Shown in pieces: positions 17,074 through 26,938 of a DNA stretch of 64,000 nucleotides (its first letter is position 1; each line of letters starts with the position of its first letter). The stretch lies in the NCBI RefSeq assembly GCF_023612255.1, contig NZ_CP063231.1, positions 1,532,001 through 1,596,000 on the forward strand, read 5' to 3'. Source of the stretch: Luteibacter flocculans. Lineage in GTDB: Bacteria; Pseudomonadota; Gammaproteobacteria; Xanthomonadales; Rhodanobacteraceae. The notes below the pieces were generated by a model, which worked only from the letters and a program-made list of their open reading frames with translations, was not told where the DNA came from and did no database searches. Both the position numbers and the translations under genes were made by a program.

Positions 17074-19176
17074 TCAGCGAACGGTGGCGCCCGGTGCTGC
17101 GCCCTGGTCGGCGTCCAGCAGGAACAGATCGGCGCCGCCGTCACCCGCGGAGAGAATCATGCCTTCCGACACGCCGAAGCGCATTTTGCGCGGCGCGAGA
17201 TTGGCGATGAACACCACGTTGCGACCGACCAGCTTCTCCGGCTCGCCGTACGCAGCGCGAATGCCCGAGAAGATCTGGCGCGTGCCGAGCGGACCGGCAT
17301 CCAGTTCGAAACGCAGCAGCTTGTCCGAGCCGTCGACGAACTCGCAGGCCACGACCTTGCCGACGCGGAGGTCGAGCTTCGCAAAGTCGTCGATGGAAAT
17401 GGTGGCGGTTTCGGTGGCGGCAGCGTCGGTCATGGGCTTGGGTGCTTCTTTGGCTTTCTTGGAGGGTTTGGCATCCGCAGCGGCGGCCTTGGCCTGCTCT
17501 GCGGGTGTGAGGGATTCCTTCGAGGCATCGATCATCGCTTCGATACGCTTCGGGTCGAGGCGGCCGAACAGCGGAGAGAATGCGTTGACGGTATGCCCGA
17601 AAAGCTCGCGACGAGCGTCCGCGAAATCGACGATCGGGCCGCCCAGAAAATCCTCGGCCGCCGCAACCGCCTTCGGCAGGATCGGCTTCAGCAGGCCGCA
17701 GAGCAGGCGAAATGCCTGGATCGCGAACGAGCACACCTGTTGCAGTTCGTCGCGACGCGTTTCGTCCTTTGCGATCACCCACGGTGCCTTGGCGGCGATG
17801 TAACCGTTGACGGTGTCGGCCATGGCGACGAATCGGCGCGACACGTCCGCGAATTCGTCGGCTTCGTAGAGTGCTTCCACACCGTCGTACTGGCGCAGCA
17901 GTTCTGCCCACAGCGCCGCACCTTCATCGTCGAAACGATCGGCAAGCCTGCCTCCGAAGTGCGTATGCAGGAAGCCCGCGGTGCGGCTCGCGATGTTGGC
18001 CCACTTGCCGACGAGGTGCGAATTCACCCGCTCCTCGAACGACTTGAGATCGAGATCGACGTCTACCGGCTGCGGGCCGAGCATCGTGGCGAAGTAGTAG
18101 CGCAGCGCTTCGGGATCGAGGCCCGTATCCAGATAGGTGCGGGCCTGGATGAAGGTGCCGCGCGACTTCGACATCTTCGCGCCGTTCACGGTGAGATAGC
18201 CGTTCACGTGCAGTGCCGTGGGCGTGCGCATCTGCGCGCCGTGCAGCATGGCCGGCCAGAACAGCCCGTGGAAGTTGATGATGTCCTTGCCGAGGAAGTG
18301 GTGCATCTCGGCCGTGCTGTCCGCGCCCAGGAAGTCGTCGAAGCGCACGCCGTTGCGATCGCACAGCGCCTTGAACGAGGCGAGATAGCCGACGGGTGCG
18401 TCCAGCCACACGTAGAAGAACTTGCCCGGCGCGTCCGGGATGGGGAAGCCGAAATAGGGCGCGTCGCGTGAGATGTCCCAGTCGCGCAGGCCGTCGTCCA
18501 GCCACTCGGTGAGCTTCGCAGCCACACCGCTGTCCATGACCGGCTTGCCGCCGGTGAACTTGCCGCCGAACCAGTCGCGCAGCAGCGACTCGAACTTACC
18601 CAGCTCGAAGAAGTAGTGCTCCGAATCGCGCAGTACCGGCGTGGCGCCCGACATCACCGAATACGGTGCGATCAGGTCCGTGGGCGCATAGGTGGCGCCG
18701 CAGTTCTCGCAGTTGTCCCCGTATTGGTCGGGCGTGCCACAGTTGGGGCAGGTGCCCTTGATGTAGCGATCCGGGAGGAACATGTCCCGCTCGGGATCGA
18801 ACAACTGCTGGATGTCGCGCCGGGCGATGTAACCACCGTCGCGCAGACGCTGGTAGATCGCCGTCGCCAGCTCGCGGTTCTCCGGCGAATGGGTGGTGTG
18901 GTACTGGTCGTAGCTGAAATGGAAGTCGGTGAAGTCGGCTTCGTGGCTCGCGCGGATCTGCGCGATGTAGTCCTCGGGGGATTTACCGACCTTTTCCGCC
19001 GCCAACATGATCGGCGTGCCGTGTGCGTCTTCGCCGGCCACGTACCAGACCTCGTTGCCCTGCATGCGCTGCGCCCGCGCCCAGATGTCGGCCTGGATGT
19101 AGCCGAGCATGTGGCCCAGGTGCAGCGGGCCGTTGGCATAGGGGAGGGCGTTGGTGACGAGGATGCGGCGGGCCAT
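17074..19176 (-). CDS. metG: Methionyl-tRNA synthetase
   Basis: MetG charges tRNA-Met with methionine. The 700-residue protein is the long bacterial type. It has a HIGH-type motif in PLHLGHM near residue 18, zinc-knuckle cysteines in [18 protein letters not shown], the KMSKS loop in [11 protein letters not shown], and a C-terminal tRNA-binding EMAP-like domain that mediates dimerisation (about residues 595-700). It heads the metG-rsxB-nth unit; the gap to rsxB is 20 bases. Confidence 0.97.
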   Translation of the reverse strand: MARRILVTNALPYANGPLHLGHMLGYIQADIWARAQRMQGNEVWYVAGEDAHGTPIMLAAEKVGKSPEDYIAQIRASHEADFTDFHFSYDQYHTTHSPENRELATAIYQRLRDGGYIARRDIQQLFDPERDMFLPDRYIKGTCPNCGTPDQYGDNCENCGATYAPTDLIAPYSVMSGATPVLRDSEHYFFELGKFESLLRDWFGGKFTGGKPVMDSGVAAKLTEWLDDGLRDWDISRDAPYFGFPIPDAPGKFFYVWLDAPVGYLASFKALCDRNGVRFDDFLGADSTAEMHHFLGKDIINFHGLFWPAMLHGAQMRTPTALHVNGYLTVNGAKMSKSRGTFIQARTYLDTGLDPEALRYYFATMLGPQPVDVDLDLKSFEERVNSHLVGKWANIASRTAGFLHTHFGGRLADRFDDEGAALWAELLRQYDGVEALYEADEFADVSRRFVAMADTVNGYIAAKAPWVIAKDETRRDELQQVCSFAIQAFRLLCGLLKPILPKAVAAAEDFLGGPIVDFADARRELFGHTVNAFSPLFGRLDPKRIEAMIDASKESLTPAEQAKAAAADAKPSKKAKEAPKPMTDAAATETATISIDDFAKLDLRVGKVVACEFVDGSDKLLRFELDAGPLGTRQIFSGIRAAYGEPEKLVGRNVVFIANLAPRKMRFGVSEGMILSAGDGGADLFLLDADQGAAPGATVR

Positions 19177-19278
19177 GATTCGCGCGGTCGGCTGTAGGAC
19201 CGGGGATTATGGCATGCGGGTGTAAGGGCGGGTCGGGCGAGAGGCCCCGCCGGTAGAGCGGCGGGCCAAAGACCCATT

Positions 19279-19396
19279 GTGGGAGCCGCCATGGCGGCGA
19301 GGGAATCTGCCTCACGGCTACACCGCTTCATTGGCTTCTCGCCGCCATGGCGGCTCCCACATTGTTGACGCTTCTCGCCGCTATAGCGGCTCCCAC
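19279..19396. repeat. REP/BIME cluster C
   Basis: A forward unit (19279-19300) and an inverted unit (19339-19360) are perfect 22-base reverse complements with a GCCGCCATGGCGGC core, separated by a spacer containing CTCACGGCTACACCGC. A third, inverted unit at 19375-19396 has the core GCCGCTATAGCGGC. The cluster fills the space between the metG start and the DUF2147 gene end. Confidence 0.85.
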
Positions 19397-19409
19397 AGTG
19401 TCGGAGCGA

Positions 19410-19856
19410 TTACTCGACGCGTTGCCATTCCTGGCTGCGGCCGAGCAGGGAGAAGCCGATGTAGCCGTGGACGTCCAGCGTCTTGCCGCTGTCATCGAGC
19501 TTGAGCGTGACCTTGTAGATCTTGCCCTTGGCCGGGTCGAGGATCTGGCCGCCGGACCACTCGTCGCCGTCCTTCTTCAGGCCCCACATGATGGTCATGC
19601 CCTCGATGGGCTTGTTCTTGCGCTCGCCATCGCATTCCGAGCACACCGGATGCGGGCCGTGGTCGGATTTCAGGACCTGGAGCACCTTGCCTTCCAGCAG
19701 GCCGCCGTGTTCGGTGATCTCGACGATGGACTTCACCTCGTGGGTCTTGTCGTCGATCGTCTTCCACTTGCCCACCGGACTGTCGGTGGCGGCAAAGGCG
19801 GGGAGGCTGCCCACGGCAAGGGCGAGGGCGAGAACAGTGCGGATCGGCGATTTCAT
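19410..19856 (-). CDS. DUF2147 domain secreted protein
   Basis: This 148-residue protein has a signal peptide (residues 1-23, ending PAFA) followed by a single DUF2147 domain beginning with SPVGKWKTIDDKTHEVKS and ending in GYIGFSLLGRSQEW, the family's characteristic start and end. The domain is a small lipocalin-like beta barrel expected in the periplasm; no reaction is known to me. The start at 19856 is chosen because it begins the signal peptide and follows a GGGGAG site. Confidence 0.85.
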   Translation of the reverse strand: MKSPIRTVLALALAVGSLPAFAATDSPVGKWKTIDDKTHEVKSIVEITEHGGLLEGKVLQVLKSDHGPHPVCSECDGERKNKPIEGMTIMWGLKKDGDEWSGGQILDPAKGKIYKVTLKLDDSGKTLDVHGYIGFSLLGRSQEWQRVE

Positions 19857-20016
19857 GGACGTGCGGACTCCCCATACGGTCAGGTACGGCCGGAGCCTGA
19901 CGAGCGGAGCGGCGCCCGTCAAGCTGCATCGCGCCAGATCGGTCGCTTTGCCTTCAGCCAGCGGGCATCGGGCGGCGCTGGCATAATGGGCGATCTTCGA
20001 TTTTCCTCACCTCCCC

Positions 20017-21102
20017 ATGTCCCAGGCCAGCGAAACCCTCGTGCGCGGCATTCTCGACCGCGTGCCCGATCCTCATTCCGGCCAGTCGCTCGGCGCGTCC
20101 GTCCGCGCCGTCGGCGTCGATAGCGACCGCGTGTCGGTGGATATCCAGCTTGGCTATCCCGCCATTGGCTACGTGGAGCGGGCTGCGGCCGAGGCGAAGG
20201 CGGCACTCGAAGCCGATCCGGCGATCACCGCTGCGGCCGTGTCCGTCAGCTGGCGCGTGCACGCCCACAAGGTGCAGGGCCAGCTTGCGCCGCTGCCGGG
20301 CGTGAAGAACATCATCGCCGTCGCCTCGGGCAAGGGCGGCGTCGGCAAGTCGACCGTCTCGGTGAACCTGGCCCTGGCCCTGGCCGCCGAGGGCGCCCGC
20401 GTGGGCATCCTCGACGCCGACATCTACGGCCCCAGCCAGCCGCGCATGCTCGGCCTGAGCGGCAAGCCGGTCTCGCCCGACGGCAAGAGCATCGAACCCA
20501 TGCGTGCCCATGGCATCCAGGCCATGTCCATCGGGGTGCTGATCGAAGAAGACACGCCGATGATCTGGCGCGGCCCGATGGTCACCCAGGCGCTGATGCA
20601 ACTGCTGACCGATACGCGCTGGGATGAGCTGGATTACCTCGTCATCGACCTGCCGCCCGGTACCGGCGACATCCAGCTCACGCTCTCCCAGAAGGTGCCG
20701 GTGTCGGGCGCGATCATCGTCACCACGCCGCAGGACATTGCGCTGCTGGATGCGCGCAAGGCGCTGGGCATGTTCCGCAAGGTGGAGGTGCCGGTCCTCG
20801 GCGTCGTGGAAAACATGGCCACCCACATCTGCTCCCACTGCGGCCACGAAGAACACGTGTTCGGGCAGGGCGGCGGAGCGCGCATGGCGGAGGAGGCCGG
20901 CATCGGCTACCTGGGCGACCTGCCGCTGGATATCCGTATCCGCGAGCAGTCCGACCTTGGCGCGCCCGTGGTCGCGGCGATGCCCGAATCCGACCTGGCC
21001 GGCCGGTATCGCGACATCGCGCGCCGCACGGCGGCAGCGTTGTCGCTGCAGGCCCGCAACAAGGCCATTTCGTTCCCGAAAATCGTTATCCAGAACACCT
21101 GA
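20017..21102 (+). CDS. apbC: Iron-sulfur cluster carrier protein ApbC/Mrp
   Basis: ApbC is a P-loop ATPase that carries and delivers iron-sulfur clusters. The 361-residue protein has an N-terminal DUF59/MIP18-like domain (about residues 1-85), then the deviant Walker A GKGGVGKST at about residue 107, ILDADIYGPSQPRM, DLPPGTGDIQLT, and the cluster-binding CSHC pair. The arrangement near metG matches that seen in many gammaproteobacteria. It is followed by dcd on the same strand. Confidence 0.95.
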   Translation: MSQASETLVRGILDRVPDPHSGQSLGASVRAVGVDSDRVSVDIQLGYPAIGYVERAAAEAKAALEADPAITAAAVSVSWRVHAHKVQGQLAPLPGVKNIIAVASGKGGVGKSTVSVNLALALAAEGARVGILDADIYGPSQPRMLGLSGKPVSPDGKSIEPMRAHGIQAMSIGVLIEEDTPMIWRGPMVTQALMQLLTDTRWDELDYLVIDLPPGTGDIQLTLSQKVPVSGAIIVTTPQDIALLDARKALGMFRKVEVPVLGVVENMATHICSHCGHEEHVFGQGGGARMAEEAGIGYLGDLPLDIRIREQSDLGAPVVAAMPESDLAGRYRDIARRTAAALSLQARNKAISFPKIVIQNT

Positions 21103-21168
21103 GTCGCCGCCGGTAGCGCGGCGAACGGCCTTCCTATACCTTTCCGGCTCCAGCGAGGGAGACAGTCA

Positions 21169-21735
21169 GTGAGCATCAAGTCCGACAAGTGGATCCGCCG
21201 CATGGCAGAGCAGCACGGCATGATCGAGCCGTTTGCGCCCGGCCAGGTCAAGGAGCGCGACGGTCACCGGTTGGTGTCGTACGGCACGTCCAGCTACGGC
21301 TACGACGTTCGCTGCGCCGACGAGTTCAAGGTGTTCACCAACATCAACTCGACCATCGTCGATCCGAAGGCGTTCGACGAGCGCAGCTTCGTCGACGTCA
21401 AGTCCGACGTGTGCATCATTCCGCCGAATTCGTTCGCGCTGGCGCGCACCGTGGAGTATTTCCGCATCCCGCGTCAGGTGCTCACCATCTGCCTCGGCAA
21501 GAGCACGTACGCCCGCTGCGGCATCATCGTCAACGTGACGCCGCTCGAGCCCGAGTGGGAAGGTCACGTGACGCTGGAGTTCTCGAACACCACGCCGCTG
21601 CCGGCCAAGATCTACGCCAACGAAGGCGTGGCGCAGATGCTCTTTCTCGAATCCGACGAGGAATGCGAGGTCTCGTACGCCGACCGCGGTGGCAAGTACC
21701 AGGGCCAGCGCGGCGTCACCCTGCCGAGCACCTGA
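21169..21735 (+). CDS. dcd: dCTP deaminase
   Basis: Dcd deaminates dCTP to dUTP, the main source of dTMP in many bacteria. The 188-residue trimeric enzyme shows family motifs in [43 protein letters not shown] and [31 protein letters not shown], including the catalytic glutamate in the last one. The GTG start has a strong GAGGGAGA site. It lies 66 bases after apbC. Confidence 0.96.
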   Translation: MSIKSDKWIRRMAEQHGMIEPFAPGQVKERDGHRLVSYGTSSYGYDVRCADEFKVFTNINSTIVDPKAFDERSFVDVKSDVCIIPPNSFALARTVEYFRIPRQVLTICLGKSTYARCGIIVNVTPLEPEWEGHVTLEFSNTTPLPAKIYANEGVAQMLFLESDEECEVSYADRGGKYQGQRGVTLPST

Positions 21736-21820
21736 ACGACCGCCGTGTCGCAGCCGCGCGCGACATTGCTGCGCGGTAGACTCGCCCATTCCACGCCTTA
21801 CCGATCCACGGAGACACCGC

Positions 21821-22312
21821 ATGATCCGACTTTCCACCCTGACGGGCCGCGCCGCTGCCGCGATCCTTCTCGCCAGCATGCTGGTGCTGTCCGGCTGCCA
21901 TTTCGGCGGCACCAAGAAAGATGCTGTGGCGACCGAGCAGGGCCAGTTCGACTACACCATCAAGGCGTACAAGAGCGGCCAGTTCCTCGTCGATGGCGCC
22001 GTGCTTTCGGCCGCCGATACCGGTAGCCACTTCGCCTACCTGAAGGACCAGGGCAAGCTGCCCAAGACGGTTCTCGTGCTGCCCAGCGACGAATCCAAGA
22101 TCCGCGACAACCATCTCGGCTTCCTCGCCCGCATGCAGCTCGATTACGGTTTCGCCGTCTATTACGACAAGAAGGGCGAGCTGGTCCGCCTGAACGCGGT
22201 CGAAGAGAAGGCCCGCCAGTTGGAAGACACGCCGCACAAGGCAGCACTTCCGGACCGCATGCAGGGCAAGGAAGCGTCCAGCGGCGCTTACGATCCGCAG
22301 ACGCAGCAGTAA
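21821..22312 (+). CDS. Putative lipoprotein, unknown function
   Basis: This 163-residue protein has a lipoprotein signal peptide with the lipobox LSGC (cysteine near residue 27). The rest is charged and soluble-looking and has no recognised domain; KDQGKLPKTVLVLPSDESKIR suggests an alpha/beta fold. The start at 21821 follows a GGAG site. It lies 85 bases after dcd and ends shortly before a strong hairpin. Its location would be the inner or outer membrane, facing the periplasm. Confidence 0.75.
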   Translation: MIRLSTLTGRAAAAILLASMLVLSGCHFGGTKKDAVATEQGQFDYTIKAYKSGQFLVDGAVLSAADTGSHFAYLKDQGKLPKTVLVLPSDESKIRDNHLGFLARMQLDYGFAVYYDKKGELVRLNAVEEKARQLEDTPHKAALPDRMQGKEASSGAYDPQTQQ

Positions 22313-22329
22313 GCCGCAGGGTCTTGCGA

Positions 22330-22361
22330 GGCTACGTGGCGCGCAACCGCGCCACGTAGCC
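22330..22361. terminator. Strong hairpin between convergent genes
   Basis: GGCTACGTGGCGCG and CGCGCCACGTAGCC form a perfect 14-base-pair stem with a CAAC loop. It lies between the lipoprotein gene and the HIT gene, which converge, and could end both transcripts, although there is no T-run. Confidence 0.6.
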
Positions 22362-22371
22362 GAGATATCGA

Positions 22372-22791
22372 TCAGGGCCGCACGCCCAGTGCGGCCTGCA
22401 GCGCCGCCACCCGGCGCTCCGCTTCACCCTCGGCATACGGCTCCGCCACACCGTGGCCCCATACCGGGCCCGGCCACGCCGCATCTCCCTCGACCCGAGC
22501 CACCACGTGCACGTGCAACTGCCGCACGATGTTGCCCAGTGCACCCAGGTTGAGCTTGTCGCAGGGCGCCACCGCTCGCAGGGCCGCGGCGGCGGTATCT
22601 ACTTCGCGCCACAACGCGGCACGGTCTTCGTCGGGCAGGTCGGCCACTTCGACCAGGCCGTCGCGCCTCGGCACGAGCACCAGCCACGCGTAGCGACGGT
22701 CCCGCATCAGCAGGACGCGGCATAGCGGCAGGTCGCCGACCGGAAGCGTGTCGGCGGTAAGGCGCGCATCCAATGCAAACGTATCGGTCAC
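22372..22791 (-). CDS. HIT family protein
   Basis: HIT proteins are small nucleotide hydrolases or transferases that use a histidine triad. The 139-residue protein has the QLHVHVVAR motif at about residues 91-99, which is the core of HxHxH; the final histidine is not conserved in this short stretch, as in several bacterial HIT proteins. NLGALGNIVRQLH and the CRVLLM opening also fit the family. Its GTG start overlaps the stop of the upstream hydrolase as GTGA. The substrate is unknown. Confidence 0.8.
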   Translation of the reverse strand: MTDTFALDARLTADTLPVGDLPLCRVLLMRDRRYAWLVLVPRRDGLVEVADLPDEDRAALWREVDTAAAALRAVAPCDKLNLGALGNIVRQLHVHVVARVEGDAAWPGPVWGHGVAEPYAEGEAERRVAALQAALGVRP

Positions 22792-23471
22792 GTCGCGGCG
22801 GAACCCAGCTCACGGGCGAAGAACGCCAGGGTGCGTTCCCATGCCAGATCCGCACTCGGTTGGTCATACGAGGCGCGCGCGTCGCAGTTGAAGCCGTGGT
22901 CGGCAGGGTAGACCCAGGTGTCCATTTCCGGCTTCAGTTCGCGGTGCTTTTCCACCATTTCCGGCGGGATCGAATGATCGCGCTCGCCGAAGTGAAAGAT
23001 CACGTTGGCCTTCGCCGGCTCGGTCAGGAACGGCACGTTGCGCGCGCCGTAATAGCTGGACGAAGGCAGCCCTTCGCGCAGCGCGGCCAACAGCGCCACC
23101 GTACCGCCCCAGCAGTACCCGACCGTACCGACCTTGACCCCGTACTGATCGGCGATCAACCGCGCAGCAATGGCGACGTCCTGAGTGGGACGGAGCAGGC
23201 CAAGCTCGCCGATCAGCTTCACGCCTTTCTGCATGCCGTCCTGGTCGTAGCCGAGTTCCACCCGCTTTTCGACCGGGTCGAACAGGGAGGGAGCGATGGC
23301 GACGTAACCCTCCTCGGCGAAACGATCCGCCACGCTGCGGATGTGCGCGTTCACGCCGAAGATCTCCTGAATCACCACGATGCCGCCCTTGGGCGTACCC
23401 GACGGTTCGGCGAGATAGGCGTCGACGCTTTCGGGAGGACGGGAGGTATCGAGGATCAGGGTACGACCCAT
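22788..23471 (-). CDS. Dienelactone hydrolase family protein
   Basis: This 227-residue alpha/beta hydrolase resembles carboxymethylenebutenolidase. It has the opening GGIVVIQEIFGVNAHIRSVADRFAEEGYVAIAPSLFD, the nucleophile cysteine in GYCWGG, the acid in HFGERDHSIP and the catalytic histidine in ADHGFNCD. The family hydrolyses dienelactones and other small esters in the cytoplasm; there are no aromatic-degradation genes nearby, so the substrate is open. The start at 23471 follows a GGAGA site. It is coupled to the HIT gene downstream. Confidence 0.9.
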   Translation of the reverse strand: MGRTLILDTSRPPESVDAYLAEPSGTPKGGIVVIQEIFGVNAHIRSVADRFAEEGYVAIAPSLFDPVEKRVELGYDQDGMQKGVKLIGELGLLRPTQDVAIAARLIADQYGVKVGTVGYCWGGTVALLAALREGLPSSSYYGARNVPFLTEPAKANVIFHFGERDHSIPPEMVEKHRELKPEMDTWVYPADHGFNCDARASYDQPSADLAWERTLAFFARELGSAAT

Positions 23472-23683
23472 GGCGCGGATCTCCGTAGGTGAGGGAAGGC
23501 GTAAGCGTAACCCGGTTGCCGTCGCCGAAACGTGCTTGGCGGCTCGCGTGGCCATTCGCACTAACGGTTGTAAGGTTGGGCGTCGACTCAGGGGCTCGTA
23601 AATGGGGTGGCCAGAAGGAACGATTCGTCAGCCCATTTCAGACATGCCAAAGCCGCGACCGGGAAGTCCACTATGAGGTGCTT

Positions 23684-24325
23684 ATGCGATCCAGCTATCT
23701 ATTCGCCTTGCACGTCGCCTGTCTGTGCTGTGCAGGCACGACCGCTGCTCAGCAGGCGCCCGTGGTTTCCCTCTCTGCACCTGTGGATATGGCGCTGGCC
23801 GAACGGGGCGTCATTTGCTTCTCGCTGTCGAATCCGTCGGACGAGCGCATCGCGGTCGTTTCCTTTGAAACACCCTTCGCCATCGCCGACGATCACTTGG
23901 CGAATGTGCAGTTCGAGGTGATCGACGCGAAAGGTCAGGAGCTCCGCTATCAAGGACGCCAAGTGAAATTCGTATCGCCGGACGCGTCTTCATTCGTGGT
24001 GATCGACCCGCATCAATCGATCACCACGCATGTCGATATCGCCGACGAATACGCGATCAAGGACGGAGGTCCTTATAAGGTGACCTACGATAAGACGCTT
24101 CGGATTTTGCGTGCTTCCGGCCTGGAGAGAATGAAGGATCTCGGGCCAGAAGATGAGATTCCACTGGAGCCAGTGCGTAGCAATACATTGACGGTTTGGA
24201 TCAACAGCGCCCTCATCAAGGCTGCGTCCACATCGCAGCTCGGTCGCCCACGCGAATATGCGCCCGTCAATCATGAAACGGCGCCTATGGCATGCTCACG
24301 CCCTGACTATCGGAGGGGCACATGA
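23684..24325 (+). CDS. Secreted protein resembling the N-terminal domain of M35 metallopeptidases
   Basis: This 213-residue protein has a signal peptide (residues 1-23, ending TTAAQ) and an all-beta domain. Its pattern of NPSDERIAVVSFETPF, the ending VDIADEYAIKDGGPYKVTYDKTL and a later SNTLTVWIN strand resembles residues 25-190 of the M35-type peptidase encoded at 54737-55921 (compare YDFSKGGRFKIRF and SNEIEVRVN). It has no HExxH motif, so it is not a peptidase itself. It could be a propeptide-like inhibitor or chaperone, or the remnant of a truncated gene. Its GC content appears lower than that of its neighbours. The stop overlaps the next start as ATGA. Confidence 0.65.
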   Translation: MRSSYLFALHVACLCCAGTTAAQQAPVVSLSAPVDMALAERGVICFSLSNPSDERIAVVSFETPFAIADDHLANVQFEVIDAKGQELRYQGRQVKFVSPDASSFVVIDPHQSITTHVDIADEYAIKDGGPYKVTYDKTLRILRASGLERMKDLGPEDEIPLEPVRSNTLTVWINSALIKAASTSQLGRPREYAPVNHETAPMACSRPDYRRGT

Positions 24326-25389
24326 AGACATGGTTTGTCATCGCAACTGTCTGTCTTGCGGTCGCAGGGCAGGGACGCGCCAGCGAGTTGCACGAGGCGC
24401 TGGACGCACATCTCAAGGCCAACGCCGTAGGCCATGGCATTCCGGCTCAGGCGGTACGCGTCACCCACAACGACCAGCTTGTCTACGAGGGCACGACGGG
24501 CACGACGCTGCTGGGTGGCGGAAAGCCCATCACTAGAGAAACGCCGTTTCCCATTTACTCGGTGAGCAAGCTGTTCACCAACACGCTGGTGTTGCAGCTC
24601 GCGGAAGAGGGCAAGATCGACCTGTCCGCACCCGCCTCGCGTTACGTTCCGGATCTGCCTGACGCATGGCGTGCCCTGCGTGTCGAGCAGTTCCTGAATC
24701 ATGTGACCGGATTGCCGGACTTCTTCGATTCGCAGCATATGGATCGGCCGTTCCCGCCCACGCTGCACGAGGCGCTTGTCGCGGTCAGCAAGATGCCCGT
24801 CACCTCGGCGCCGGATCAACAGACGCGCTATTCGGGCACGAACTATCTCGTGCTTGAGGCGATATTGCAGAACGTCACCAATAAGCCGTATCGCACGCTC
24901 GTCGAGGAACGGATCATTCGACCACTCGGCCTGCGTCATACGTCGCTGGAGCCATCGCATCCGCCCACTGGCATGGTCGCGAGTTATCGCGAGGCGAGCG
25001 GTCGCGCCGTCATCGATCCGCCGGTCAACTGGCCCGATTACGCCATCGCCCAGGGTTGCATCGTGTCGACGTTGGACGATCTGGCGACATTCATGTCCGC
25101 TGTCGCAAGCGGAAAGCTGGTCTCAAAAGCGGCGCTGATGAAGTACTGGCATCCGTATCGCTTTCCGAACGGCAACCAGGGTGGCTTCGCTTCCGGTTGG
25201 GAGTACGTCCAGAACGGTCGCTGGCACGAGCTGGGCCACGACGGCGGTACCAAGGTTCGCGTGCGGATTCTCTACGACGCCAACCTGGACGATCACTACG
25301 TCATCGTCTACCTGACCAACGGCAATCGTGACGACGTCTGGTCGCGGACGCTCGTTAACTCGGTGCAGGAGATTGCCGTGCCGCGTTGA
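24322..25389 (+). CDS. Serine hydrolase, class C beta-lactamase-like
   Basis: This 355-residue protein has a signal peptide (about residues 1-20) and the beta-lactamase/penicillin-binding fold. The catalytic SxxK is in YSVSKLF (near residue 80), the YxN motif is in YSGTNY, and a likely third motif is in GHDGGT. Such proteins may be D-aminopeptidases, esterases or peptidoglycan hydrolases; resistance to beta-lactams cannot be inferred. The ATG overlaps the preceding gene's stop by four bases, so the two secreted proteins are made together. Confidence 0.85.
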   Translation: MKTWFVIATVCLAVAGQGRASELHEALDAHLKANAVGHGIPAQAVRVTHNDQLVYEGTTGTTLLGGGKPITRETPFPIYSVSKLFTNTLVLQLAEEGKIDLSAPASRYVPDLPDAWRALRVEQFLNHVTGLPDFFDSQHMDRPFPPTLHEALVAVSKMPVTSAPDQQTRYSGTNYLVLEAILQNVTNKPYRTLVEERIIRPLGLRHTSLEPSHPPTGMVASYREASGRAVIDPPVNWPDYAIAQGCIVSTLDDLATFMSAVASGKLVSKAALMKYWHPYRFPNGNQGGFASGWEYVQNGRWHELGHDGGTKVRVRILYDANLDDHYVIVYLTNGNRDDVWSRTLVNSVQEIAVPR

Positions 25390-25411
25390 CCGTGCGGAGA
25401 CAAGGCTGATC

Positions 25412-25567
25412 GGTGGGAGCCGCTAGCAGCGAGTGAGGGGCTTTCTGGTGGGAGCCAGCCTGCTGGCGATGGGAGCTTGCCTCGCCGCCACACCGCTTCG
25501 TCGGCTTTTCGCCAGCAGGCTGGCTCCCACCGGTGCTTTGGCTTCTCGCCGCCATGGCGGCTCCCAC
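25412..25567. repeat. REP/BIME cluster D
   Basis: Four units are visible: forward at about 25412-25435 and 25447-25469 and inverted at 25509-25533 and 25546-25567. The core of the second is GCCAGCCTGCTGGC and of the third GCCAGCAGGCTGGC, so the pair forms an extended inverted repeat around the spacer. The cluster runs up to the rimO promoter. Confidence 0.85.
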
Positions 25568-25573
25568 AGGGGC

Positions 25574-25579
25574 TATAAT
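25574..25579 (+). promoter_or_regulatory. Likely -10 box of rimO
   Basis: A perfect TATAAT lies 38 bases upstream of the rimO start, directly after REP cluster D. The matching -35 position falls inside the last REP unit and is poor, so the promoter is only partly supported. Confidence 0.45.
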
Positions 25580-25611
25580 GCCCGGTTTCCCACCCCCGGT
25601 ACCCACGGCAT

Positions 25612-26934
25612 ATGTCCCAGGCCGCTCAGACCCAGAAGATCGGTTTCGTCAGCCTCGGCTGTCCGAAAGCCCTGGTCGATTCCGAACGCATCCTCACCCA
25701 GCTCAAGGTCGAGGGTTACGAGATCGTGCCGAGCTACGGCGCGGCGGATGCCGTGGTGGTCAACACCTGTGGCTTCATCGATTCCGCCGTGCAGGAGTCG
25801 CTGGATGCGATCGGCGAAGCGCTCCACGAGAACGGCAAGGTGATCGTCACCGGCTGTCTCGGCAAGCGTCAGGAGCTGATCCGCGAGAGCTATCCGGACG
25901 TGCTCGCCATCACCGGTCCGCAGGATTACGCCTCGGTGATGAGCGCTGTGCATCAGGCACTGCCGCCGACGCGTAACAAGTTCCTCGATCTTGTGCCCGA
26001 CACCGGTGTGAAGCTCACGCCGAAGCATTACGCGTATCTCAAGATTTCCGAAGGCTGCAATCACCGTTGCAGCTTCTGCATCATCCCGTCGATGCGTGGC
26101 GATCTCGTCAGCCGTCCGGTGGACCAGGTGCTGCTCGAAGCCGAGCGACTGGTGAAGGGCGGCGTGAAGGAACTGCTGGTGATCTCGCAGGACACCAGCG
26201 CTTACGGCGTGGACGTCCGCTACGCGGAACACGAGTGGCGCGGCAAGGCCTATCGCACGCGCATGACCGAACTCTGCCAAGGCCTGTCCGAGCTTGGCGT
26301 GTGGACGCGTCTGCACTACGTCTATCCGTATCCGCACGTGGACGAGGTCATGCCGTTGATGGCGGAGGGCAAGATCCTTCCGTATCTCGACATCCCGTTC
26401 CAGCACGCGAGCCCACGCATCCTCAAGCTGATGAAGCGCCCGGGCAATGTCGACAAGACGCTCGAGCGCATCCAGAACTGGCGTCGCCAGGTGCCCGATC
26501 TCACCATCCGCAGCACCTTCATCGTCGGTTTCCCCGGCGAGACCCACGCCGAATTCCAGGAATTGCTCGACTTCCTTCGCGAGGCCGAGCTCGACCGCGT
26601 GGGCGCGTTTGCCTATTCGCCGGTCGATGGCGCGAAAGCCAACGAGCTGCCCGGCCAGATCGACGAAGAGTTGAAGGAAGACCGCCTCGAACAGTTCATG
26701 GCGGTGCAGGCGGAGATTTCCGCGGCCAAGCTGCAGCGGAAGGTTGGCAAGACCATCAAGGTGCTCGTCGACGAAATCGATGCCGAGGGCGCTTGGGGTC
26801 GGTCCAGCGCCGACGCACCGGAAATCGACGGCGCGGTGCGTATCGACGACGGCCAGCTCCTGAAGCCCGGCCAGTTCGTGGACGTGCTGGTGGAAGAGGC
26901 CGACGCACACGACCTTTACGGCCGCCTGGCCTGA
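25612..26934 (+). CDS. rimO: Ribosomal protein S12 methylthiotransferase RimO
   Basis: RimO adds a methylthio group to the conserved aspartate of ribosomal protein S12. It is a radical-SAM enzyme with two iron-sulfur clusters. The 440-residue protein has the N-terminal UPF0004 domain with three cysteines ([19 protein letters not shown]), the radical-SAM motif CNHRCSFC near residue 150, and a C-terminal TRAM domain (about residues 370-440). The sequence [12 protein letters not shown] near the end is typical of RimO and distinguishes it from MiaB. Confidence 0.97.
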   Translation: MSQAAQTQKIGFVSLGCPKALVDSERILTQLKVEGYEIVPSYGAADAVVVNTCGFIDSAVQESLDAIGEALHENGKVIVTGCLGKRQELIRESYPDVLAITGPQDYASVMSAVHQALPPTRNKFLDLVPDTGVKLTPKHYAYLKISEGCNHRCSFCIIPSMRGDLVSRPVDQVLLEAERLVKGGVKELLVISQDTSAYGVDVRYAEHEWRGKAYRTRMTELCQGLSELGVWTRLHYVYPYPHVDEVMPLMAEGKILPYLDIPFQHASPRILKLMKRPGNVDKTLERIQNWRRQVPDLTIRSTFIVGFPGETHAEFQELLDFLREAELDRVGAFAYSPVDGAKANELPGQIDEELKEDRLEQFMAVQAEISAAKLQRKVGKTIKVLVDEIDAEGAWGRSSADAPEIDGAVRIDDGQLLKPGQFVDVLVEEADAHDLYGRLA

Positions 26935-26938
26935 CCCC

